33,386 bases of DNA, taken from NCBI GenBank assembly GCA_944384475.1, contig CALWTN010000050.1:1-33386 (forward strand), given 5' to 3'. The stretch is from an uncultured Clostridia bacterium (GTDB taxonomy: Bacteria > Bacillota > Clostridia > Christensenellales > UBA1242). Shown here piece after piece: positions 16,059-22,082 of the stretch. Numbering within the stretch: the stretch's first letter is position 1; each line of letters begins with the position of its first letter. Both the position numbers and the translations under genes were made by a program. The notes under the pieces were generated by a model. That model did no database searches, was not told the DNA's origin, and saw only the letters and a program-made list of their open reading frames with translations.

Positions 16059-16078
16059 CCTCCTGCGGGAGGTTTTTT
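16059..16078 (+). terminator. Rho-independent terminator of rpmB
   Basis: CCTCC (16059-16063), loop TGCG, GGAGG (16068-16072), then six T residues (16073-16078), 30 bases after the rpmB stop. Confidence 0.92.
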
Positions 16079-16121
16079 GTTGCTATAAATATACGCCTTT
16101 GCTTTGTGTTTTATACCACAC

Positions 16122-16219
16122 GGGCAAGCGCCTGTCCCGTTTTTGCAAAAACGGGACAGCCTCGCTCGTTGTGCCTAGCGAGGCAACATGCGCCGCATGC
16201 GGCGCATGTGCGCTTGCCC
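16122..16219. repeat. GC-rich cloverleaf (four-way junction) of nested inverted repeats
   Basis: A 98-base element in an otherwise AT-rich gap. The outer arms GGGCAAGCGC (16122-16131) and GCGCTTGCCC (16210-16219) are perfectly complementary. They enclose three further dyads back to back: a perfect 28-base palindrome (16132-16159, half site CTGTCCCGTTTTTG), a hairpin CCTCGCT/AGCGAGG with a 10-base loop (16160-16183), and a perfect 24-base palindrome (16186-16209, half site ACATGCGCCGCA). Only two bases are unpaired between arms. A run of eight C (16217-16224) follows, running into the spoVM stop. It lies between the convergent genes rpmB and spoVM. It codes for nothing evident and is not a tRNA. 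It may be a mobile repeat, a structured RNA or a transcription barrier; I cannot choose from sequence alone. Confidence 0.9.
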
Positions 16220-16223
16220 CCCC

Positions 16224-16322
16224 CTATTTTTCGTCCTTTTTAACAAACGGTTTTAAAAGCGGACGCATCCACTTTGGCGCTTTGATGCAAATGATTTTAA
16301 ATTGTTTTTGCTGTTTTTCCAT
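16224..16322 (-). CDS. spoVM: Stage V sporulation protein M, 32 aa
   Basis: SpoVM is a tiny amphipathic peptide that recognises the convex forespore membrane and recruits SpoIVA to start coat assembly. The minus-strand reading from ATG 16322 gives 32 residues ending at TAG 16224; the core FKIICIKAPKWMRPLLKPFV matches the B. subtilis pattern KFYTIKLPKFLGGIVRAM, including the helix-breaking proline in K-x-P-K. The six N-terminal residues MEKQQK are an extra extension. Its position next to rpmB is the same as in B. subtilis, which strongly supports the call. No Shine-Dalgarno is seen; a TATAAA/CATATAAA box ends six bases before the ATG. Partner spoIVA is at 18403-19881. Confidence 0.87.
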   Translation of the reverse strand: MEKQQKQFKIICIKAPKWMRPLLKPFVKKDEK

Positions 16323-16328
16323 GCCACT

Positions 16329-16355
16329 TTTATATGCAACCGCCCCTAAAAATGT
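16329..16355 (-). promoter_or_regulatory. Possible promoter of spoVM
   Basis: CATATAAA (16336-16329, minus strand) resembles a sigma-E -10; a weak ACA instead of ATA is 16 bases upstream (16355-16353). It also reads as a sigma-A -10 (TATAAA). It ends six bases before the ATG. Confidence 0.35.
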
Positions 16356-16366
16356 TAAAAAGCATA

Positions 16367-16395
16367 TTGACTATCAGTTATAAATATTATATACT
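16367..16395 (+). promoter_or_regulatory. Sigma-A promoter of the OB-fold gene pair
   Basis: TTGACT (16367-16372), 17 bases, TATACT (16390-16395), followed by GGGAG before ATG 16418. Confidence 0.85.
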
Positions 16396-16417
16396 TTTAT
16401 GTATGGGAGAAAATAAA

Positions 16418-17686
16418 ATGGAAAACATCAAACACCCAATTTTGGGACACGAATTTAAAAATGAATGCAATCAGTTGATACTCTGCGGCAGAGCATTGAC
16501 GGTTCCATTGAAAATGCAAAGTAAAGAGGGCGATGTAAGCAATTTTGGAATGCTTTTTGAGGACGGAAAATCAGGAGTTGTGCTTCCTCTTGACCTTTCT
16601 TCGCTGGATAGCTACGATTCGTTTATTCAACCACTCGACAAATTGATGCTGTTTGGACATATTGGCAATAAGCAAGGCGAACAAACCTTTGTTGTTGAAG
16701 AGATAAAAAATGCAAACAGAAACCCTGAAGTTTACAACATGGGCTTTGTTTTTGGAACGCTGTATGACGCAAAGAAATTTGTTAAAATAGACGGCCAGAA
16801 ATTTTTAAAAATTGTCATAACTGCTAAAGACCACTTCACAGGAACAGAAGAGAAGGTTACTGTCTACACACAAAATGAAAAACAAATCAGCTATTTTACT
16901 TGCAACGGCATAAAGCGTGGTACCCCAATAGCGGCGCAATATTTTTTAGCCTATAATGCAGCAGAGCAATCTTTTTCGTTTTTGCCAATTTTAATGAGTT
17001 TTGACACCTTTGCATGCTCACCTAATTCAGTTTTTCACACTTACACCCCTCTTCCAGAACAAGAGAGGTTTGATCCTAAGGCAAAGTTCCCAAAAGGAGG
17101 CAACTATGTTACAGCCGTTGGTACAGTGAAAAGCCTGACAGAACAAATAGGTGAAAACAACTATCAAGCAGAACTTTTATTAAAACGAGGCAAAACCTCT
17201 TTTGAGCTGCCATTATTGATGAATCAAAAAACAGCACAGGTGTTTGACGAACACAATAATGTTGGCGACACGACGATTGTGTTTGGCTCGCTTGGTCAAA
17301 ACGTGTTTGGCTTTAACAGCATAAAAATAAACGGCTTCACCAACCTTCAAAAAAGGTTTGGCGATGATTATTCATCAAGCTTTGGGCGTGTGATATTTGA
17401 ACTGGAAGACGTTCCACAACCAGCCCCAAAAGGCTTTTGCAAACATTCAACAAAAGCACCTAGTATAAATAAAGATAAGTTTAAAATCAAAATAAACGGC
17501 ACAACATTTTCTTCAAAAGCTGGAATAGATGTTGCAGAGCAATTTATGCAAGCAAGAAATATGCCACACGCTCCGTCTGGTTATAAGGCGCTCTATACTT
17601 TTGTGCCTGACGAATTTGAAGAGTTGGGCATAACGCAAGCGTTGCCAAAAATAGTTGCAACAGTGCCAATGCCACTGTCAAAATAA
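16418..17686 (+). CDS. Unknown protein with several OB-fold-like modules, 422 aa
   Basis: No family is recognised. ATG 16418 is chosen because the GGGAG ribosome binding site at 16405 precedes it. The sequence has at least three stretches with the rhythm of SSB-type OB folds, each opening with hydrophobic-G-x-hydrophobic and closing with a G-D/hydrophobic-G turn: about residues 19-90 (QLILCGRAL to LMLFGHIG), about 94-190 (MGFVFGTLYDAKKF onward), and about 228-310 (NYVTAVGTVKSL to VGDTTIVFGSLG). The C-terminal 100 residues are charged and distinct. There is no signal peptide or membrane segment, so it is probably cytoplasmic. It forms a two-gene unit with 17707-18378, itself SSB-like. Binding of single-stranded nucleic acid is a guess from fold rhythm. 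Confidence 0.75.
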   Translation: MENIKHPILGHEFKNECNQLILCGRALTVPLKMQSKEGDVSNFGMLFEDGKSGVVLPLDLSSLDSYDSFIQPLDKLMLFGHIGNKQGEQTFVVEEIKNANRNPEVYNMGFVFGTLYDAKKFVKIDGQKFLKIVITAKDHFTGTEEKVTVYTQNEKQISYFTCNGIKRGTPIAAQYFLAYNAAEQSFSFLPILMSFDTFACSPNSVFHTYTPLPEQERFDPKAKFPKGGNYVTAVGTVKSLTEQIGENNYQAELLLKRGKTSFELPLLMNQKTAQVFDEHNNVGDTTIVFGSLGQNVFGFNSIKINGFTNLQKRFGDDYSSSFGRVIFELEDVPQPAPKGFCKHSTKAPSINKDKFKIKINGTTFSSKAGIDVAEQFMQARNMPHAPSGYKALYTFVPDEFEELGITQALPKIVATVPMPLSK

Positions 17687-17706
17687 CAAAATTTTTAGGA
17701 GAAAGA

Positions 17707-18378
17707 ATGGATAAATTCGGTTTTAAAAGGCAATCAAACAAAGTGCGAATATGCGGAGATCTCGTAGACCACCCAACTTTTTTGTTCTACTCACCAAATT
17801 ATGATTTAAATTATTATTTGTTTCATGTTAACATAGCAAATCCCAATGCTCATCCAAATTTAATACCAGTCGTAGTCAGCGAAACCCAAAAAGCACTTGT
17901 GGAAAGCAAAAATATTGGCGACAATGTCACCGTGTATGGAAGCCTCGCCTCCGAAAGGTTTAATGAGGATAAATATTCAACTTTTGTAGAGTATGAAAAA
18001 ATTTTTAACAACACATTATACAATCCTTTTGGCAGTCTTTGTATAATCAGGGGCATTTTAAAATCTCCGCTAATGCCTGTTACTTTGCGCAATGGAAAGT
18101 TGGTAAACACATTAATTTTAAGTTATGATAAATATCGCCTTCCTGTAAAGGTATCTATATCTCAAAACACCTCGCAAAATTATGATACAATAGATTATGG
18201 CGACAGCGTTGCATGCCGAACCACTCTATACAGTTCTTCAAGTCAATACCTGGCTGTACATGCCAATGCAAAAATAGTTGTTCCGCAAAGCAAATTGGAA
18301 GAAAACCCTCGTTTAAAAGAACGATTTAATGATTTGGATGCTTCAAACTACGCACTATGTCAAATGTTAAAAAGATAA
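17707..18378 (+). CDS. Unknown SSB-like protein with two OB-fold-like modules, 223 aa
   Basis: The first half resembles a degenerate single-stranded-DNA-binding protein: KVRICGDLVDHPTFLFY near the N-terminus, then LIPVVVSETQKALVE and NIGDNVTVYGSLASERF, matching the SSB order of strand-G-x-L, IPV and G-D-x-V-x-V-x-G. A second module begins SLCIIRGILKSPLMPVTLRN and runs to about residue 193. The acidic C-terminal tip of replicative SSB is missing (it ends YALCQMLKR), so it is not the housekeeping SSB. TTTTTAGGAGAAAGA supplies the ribosome binding site, 21 bases after the preceding gene. A bidirectional terminator ends the unit against spoIVA. Function is unknown; a role alongside its longer neighbour is likely. 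Confidence 0.78.
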   Translation: MDKFGFKRQSNKVRICGDLVDHPTFLFYSPNYDLNYYLFHVNIANPNAHPNLIPVVVSETQKALVESKNIGDNVTVYGSLASERFNEDKYSTFVEYEKIFNNTLYNPFGSLCIIRGILKSPLMPVTLRNGKLVNTLILSYDKYRLPVKVSISQNTSQNYDTIDYGDSVACRTTLYSSSSQYLAVHANAKIVVPQSKLEENPRLKERFNDLDASNYALCQMLKR

Positions 18379-18401
18379 AACCGAGCATGCGCTCGGTTTT
18401 T
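18377..18401. terminator. Bidirectional terminator between the OB-fold pair and spoIVA
   Basis: CCGAGC (18381-18386), loop ATGC, GCTCGG (18391-18396) with flanking AAAA and TTTTT on either side, between convergent genes. Confidence 0.9.
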
Positions 18402-18402
18402 G

Positions 18403-19881
18403 TTATAACAGAATGCAAATAATTCCGCCCCTGCCTTCGTTGACTATCCTGCCAAGAGTTTTTCGCATCTTTCTTTGCGCGTCCACTGGCATCATGATAA
18501 TCTTTGAATTTATATTGTCGCCAATAAGCTCTGACAGGCTTTTGCCAAGCAAGTTGGTTTGCCAAATTGCCTGCGGGCTTTCTTGAATTTGACTTAAAAG
18601 GTCGCTTACAACTTCGCGACTTTGCTCTTCCGTGCCAACAAGCGGAGTGACTTCGGTGTTGACATCCACACGCAAAATGTGCAAACTTGGTGCGCTGGCT
18701 TTAATTTTAACGCCAAACTTACTGCCCTGTCTGATGACTTCTGGCTCTTCAAGTTCAAACTCATCTTGTCGTGGCGCTACAATGCCATAGCCGGTTTCTT
18801 TAACCTGTTCGAGAGCGGTTTTAAGTTTGTCGTATTCAAGTTTAGCGATGGCAAGTTCTTTGATATAGCCGATGAGTTCAAAATCATCATTGATTTGATA
18901 GCCGCACTCCTTTGAAAGCACCTTGTAAAACAAGCCTTCTTTTGGAATCACGCCAAATTTTACTGTGCCGTCACCCATTTCGATGTTTGAAAATGTGATT
19001 GGCTCAAACGCTTCGCTTTCGGTGAAAATCAGTTTGCCTTTATCCACATCGCTGAGTTTTTCCATGCCTGATGCAAAGTTTTTAACTTCGCTGGCAATCT
19101 CTTGAATGATGTCGTCTTCAAACGAGAGCGCTTGCAACCACTTTGGCATTTTAAGTTTGATGGATGTGACAGGAAATTCAAACAAAAGCTTTTCAAAAAC
19201 CTTGTCGATGTCGGCTTCTTTAAGCTCCAAAGCATTTAGCGCAACAACTGGCACGCCATATTTTTCTTCCAGCGAAGAGGCAAGCTTTTTTGCGTCATTT
19301 GCGGCAGGCGCTTTGCAATTTAGTGCAATTACAAATGGTTTGCCGCTGTCTTTCATCTCGCTCACAACCCTTTCTTCCGCTTCAACATAGTTGGCGCGTG
19401 GGATGTCAGTAACAGAGCCGTCAGTTGTCACAACCACGCCGACAGTTGAATGCTCTCTCATAACTTTTTTTGTGCCAAGTTCGGCGGCTTCTTCAAACGG
19501 CATCTCTTCGCTAGACCAAGGCGTTTTAACCTTTCTTGGAGCGTTGTTTTCAATATGCCCCATCGCCCCAGAAACAAGATAGCCCACACAATCGATAAGC
19601 CTAACCCTCATGTCAACCTTATCATTGACGCAAATTTTAACCGCCTCGTTTGGCACAAATCTTGGCTGAGTTGTCATGATTGTTTTGCCGTCTGCTGATT
19701 GAGGAAGTTCATCAATCGCTCTTTCTTTTGAATACTTGCCCGTTATGTTTGGAAGCACAAGTTTTTTCATAAATTCGGTGATGAATGTTGATTTTCCAAC
19801 TCTAACTGGGCCAACAACGCCGACATAAATTTCGCCGTTTGTGCGAGATTTGATGTCGTCATATATTTGGTATTTTTCCAT
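18403..19881 (-). CDS. spoIVA: Stage IV sporulation protein A, coat basement ATPase
   Basis: SpoIVA hydrolyses ATP and polymerises on the forespore surface as the platform of the coat, anchored by SpoVM. The start ATG 19881 has GGAGGTCAAT upstream and gives 492 aa, the length of the B. subtilis protein; the N-terminus MEKYQIYDDIKSRTNGEIYV is diagnostic. Walker A is GPVRVGKST at residues 24-32. The C-terminal SpoVM-binding and polymerisation region is intact and ends GRGGIICILL. A sigma-E-like promoter lies upstream. It is downstream of plsY-der; gpsA, often next to spoIVA in Bacillota, is absent. spoVM is only about 2 kb away. Confidence 0.97.
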   Translation of the reverse strand: MEKYQIYDDIKSRTNGEIYVGVVGPVRVGKSTFITEFMKKLVLPNITGKYSKERAIDELPQSADGKTIMTTQPRFVPNEAVKICVNDKVDMRVRLIDCVGYLVSGAMGHIENNAPRKVKTPWSSEEMPFEEAAELGTKKVMREHSTVGVVVTTDGSVTDIPRANYVEAEERVVSEMKDSGKPFVIALNCKAPAANDAKKLASSLEEKYGVPVVALNALELKEADIDKVFEKLLFEFPVTSIKLKMPKWLQALSFEDDIIQEIASEVKNFASGMEKLSDVDKGKLIFTESEAFEPITFSNIEMGDGTVKFGVIPKEGLFYKVLSKECGYQINDDFELIGYIKELAIAKLEYDKLKTALEQVKETGYGIVAPRQDEFELEEPEVIRQGSKFGVKIKASAPSLHILRVDVNTEVTPLVGTEEQSREVVSDLLSQIQESPQAIWQTNLLGKSLSELIGDNINSKIIMMPVDAQRKMRKTLGRIVNEGRGGIICILL

Positions 19882-19902
19882 ATTGACCTCCAAAGATATT
19901 TT

Positions 19903-19929
19903 AAAATATGCTTTGAAAGTGCAGTTTAT
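19903..19929 (-). promoter_or_regulatory. Predicted sigma-E promoter of spoIVA
   Basis: ATA (19929-19927), 16 bases, CATATTTT (19910-19903) on the minus strand fits the sigma-E pattern ATA-N16/18-CATAnnnT, about 22 bases before the spoIVA start codon. Confidence 0.65.
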
Positions 19930-19931
19930 AA

Positions 19932-19955
19932 CAAAAAAGCGCATTCTCATGCGCT
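19932..19955 (-). terminator. Rho-independent terminator of der-plsY
   Basis: AGCGCAT (19938-19944), loop TCTC, ATGCGCT (19949-19955), then six U residues in the minus-strand transcript. The stem overlaps the plsY stop codon. Confidence 0.88.
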
Positions 19956-20709
19956 AATTTTTTTGATTGTCATCTTGATTGTTTTTGCTTGAAGAATCAT
20001 CTTCAATAACAATTTCTTTTTCAGGTTTTTCATCCACCTTTTCAATTTTTTCTTTTCTGCCAAAAAGCTTGTTGACTTTCTGCCTGAAATTGGTTGGATT
20101 TTCTGTGCCTTTAACAAACCGCAATATGTTTGAATGATGCATTGCAATATCTAGCAGCCAGTTGAAAGCAATCAAAATTATGCACACCCACCAAAGATAT
20201 GGTTGCAACAAGCTTAAATAGACAATCCACGCCACAGAAAGCGCTGAAACAAAGATAAGCGAAGCCACAAAAGCATAGTCGACAAAGTATAAAAACACAC
20301 AGCAAACCACAAACATGATCAGCCCAACCCACCAAAGCGGACTAAAAAAGAACATGCCAGCGGTGCAAGCAATGCCCTTGCCTCCTTTAAACTTGTAAAT
20401 TACAGGAAAATTATGTCCCAGCACCACCGAAATGCCTGCCACAAAAAATGCCAGTTCAAACATGCCGTAATTCCCAAAAATATAGCCGCAAACGATGGCT
20501 GGCACGCCTGCCTTTAAGCATTCAAACAGCAGTGTCAGCACGGCATAGCCAATGCCATACACCCTTAAAACATTCATAGTTCCAGGGTTGCCACTGCCTT
20601 TTGTGGTGATGTCTTCATGCTTAAACACCCTTGCAATAACCCTTGCAAAGTTGATGTTTCCAATAAAATAGCACGCAACCACAACCAAAATAAACCAATA
20701 GTAAATCAT
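19954..20709 (-). CDS. plsY: Acyl-phosphate glycerol-3-phosphate acyltransferase PlsY
   Basis: PlsY is an integral membrane enzyme that makes lysophosphatidic acid from acyl phosphate and glycerol 3-phosphate. Conserved motifs are present: YFIGNINFARVIARVF, then GSGNPGTMNVLRVYG (motif 1), HNFPVIYKFKGGKGIA (motif 2) and several hydrophobic segments. At 251 aa it is longer than usual because of a charged C-terminal tail (about 205-251) rich in Lys, Glu and Asp. Its ATG overlaps the der stop as ATGA, with AAGGAGG inside der. The pathway fits with FakA-derived acyl phosphate (13677-15311). Confidence 0.95.
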   Translation of the reverse strand: MIYYWFILVVVACYFIGNINFARVIARVFKHEDITTKGSGNPGTMNVLRVYGIGYAVLTLLFECLKAGVPAIVCGYIFGNYGMFELAFFVAGISVVLGHNFPVIYKFKGGKGIACTAGMFFFSPLWWVGLIMFVVCCVFLYFVDYAFVASLIFVSALSVAWIVYLSLLQPYLWWVCIILIAFNWLLDIAMHHSNILRFVKGTENPTNFRQKVNKLFGRKEKIEKVDEKPEKEIVIEDDSSSKNNQDDNQKN

Positions 20710-22016
20710 TCTTCCTCCTTAGACTTAACCACAAACCTTATCGGCGTTCCTGAAAAATCAACCTTTTCTCTAAATCTGTTTTCCAAATATCTAAGGTAGG
20801 TTACATTGATAAGTTTGGCGTCGTTTACAAAAAGCACAAAGGTTGGTGGCAGGCTTTGTGCCTGAGTTATATACTTGATTTTTGCTTTTCTTCCGCCCCT
20901 TGCAGGTGGCTCAAAATTTAGAAGTGCATCGGCAAGCATCTCGTTAAGCACGCCTGTTTTTATGCGCTTTGCGCCGTTTTCATACGCCCGGAGCACATTA
21001 GGCATGATGTCGCCGATTTTTGTGCCAACAAGCGCAGAAACAAACACGGGAATATAGTAATCCATAAACGCCAAATCTCTATCCAGCATTTTGATGATCT
21101 GCTGTCTGTCACCTTCATATGAATCAATCTTGTTTATCGCAACAATGCTTGGCTTGCCTTGCTCGTGCACATAACCGGCGATGCGAACATCCTGTTCGGT
21201 AAGATTTTCGCCTGCTTCAACCACCATAATCACAACGTCAGCCTTTTCAATGGCACGCATTGTTCTAAGCACAGAATATCCTTCCACCGACTGCTTTTCC
21301 ACACCCCTAGAGCGCCTAAGCCCAGCAGTGTCAACAAGATAATACTTTTTCTTATTAAATTTAAACGGCACCATAACGCTGTCGCGCGTTGTGCCTTCCA
21401 CGCTTGAAACCACAACTCTTTTTTCGCCAAGAAGCCTGTTGATGATGCTGCTTTTGCCAACATTAGGCCTGCCAACAATGGCAATTTTTAAAGTTCCGTC
21501 TTCGTCTTCACTTTGATTTTTTGGTGGGAAATGCGAAACAATTTCATCAAGCACATCGCCAATGCCTTTTGCCTGTTCGCAAGAGAGTGGCAAAGGTTGC
21601 CCAAGCCCCAATGCGTAAAATTCAAAAGTGTCGGCAACTTCAAACCTATCCAGTTTATTTACAACCAACACAACGGGTGTGGAAATTTTTCTTAGCTTTT
21701 TTGCCAACATTTCATCAGCAAGCGTCACTCCGCTTTTGCCGTCAACAAGCATGACAATCACATCCGCCATTTCCATAGCGATGTCTGCTTGCAAGGCAAT
21801 TTCTTTTTGAAAAACATCTTCGCTTTTTGGGTCGAGTCCGCCCGTGTCGATCATGGTAAAGCTGCGGCCAGCCCAATCGGCGTCAGCATAAATTCTGTCT
21901 CTGGTCACACCAGGGACATCGTCAACTATGCTTATCCTTTCGCCGCATATTTTATTAAAGAAAGTGCTTTTGCCAACATTAGGTCTGCCAACAACCGCAA
22001 CAATAGGTTTTGCCAT
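20706..22016 (-). CDS. der: Ribosome assembly GTPase Der (EngA)
   Basis: Der assists 50S subunit assembly and has two consecutive GTPase domains. Both G1 loops are visible (GRPNVGKST near the N-terminus and GRPNVGKSS near residue 180), together with DTGG and DTAG G3 motifs, NKLD and NKID G4 motifs, and a C-terminal KH-like domain (PPTFVLFVNDAKLINVTYLR). Length 436 aa is normal. No Shine-Dalgarno precedes the ATG; an extended -10 promoter ends six bases upstream. It starts the der-plsY unit. Confidence 0.97.
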   Translation of the reverse strand: MAKPIVAVVGRPNVGKSTFFNKICGERISIVDDVPGVTRDRIYADADWAGRSFTMIDTGGLDPKSEDVFQKEIALQADIAMEMADVIVMLVDGKSGVTLADEMLAKKLRKISTPVVLVVNKLDRFEVADTFEFYALGLGQPLPLSCEQAKGIGDVLDEIVSHFPPKNQSEDEDGTLKIAIVGRPNVGKSSIINRLLGEKRVVVSSVEGTTRDSVMVPFKFNKKKYYLVDTAGLRRSRGVEKQSVEGYSVLRTMRAIEKADVVIMVVEAGENLTEQDVRIAGYVHEQGKPSIVAINKIDSYEGDRQQIIKMLDRDLAFMDYYIPVFVSALVGTKIGDIMPNVLRAYENGAKRIKTGVLNEMLADALLNFEPPARGGRKAKIKYITQAQSLPPTFVLFVNDAKLINVTYLRYLENRFREKVDFSGTPIRFVVKSKEEE

Positions 22017-22022
22017 AAGTAT

Positions 22023-22052
22023 ATGTTAGCATATCTTGTGCTTATTTTACAA
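22023..22052 (-). promoter_or_regulatory. Predicted leaderless promoter of der-plsY
   Basis: TTGTAA (22052-22047), 18 bases, TAACAT (22028-22023) on the minus strand, with TGC before the -10. Six bases separate it from the der ATG. The TATGCTAAnAT core is shared with the tlyA promoter. Confidence 0.55.
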
Positions 22053-22082
22053 GCAAAACCCCAATTTTTTAACTAAAATTAG

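Noticed and set aside
16217..16224. Run of eight C as a phase-variable tract
   Set aside because: It lies at and beyond the spoVM stop codon and outside the outer stem's core, so length changes would not alter any reading frame.
16048..16383. A 111-codon plus-strand open frame across the cloverleaf region
   Set aside because: It begins inside the rpmB terminator and runs through perfect palindromes and antisense to spoVM, with no ribosome binding site; the minus-strand SpoVM reading is far more convincing.
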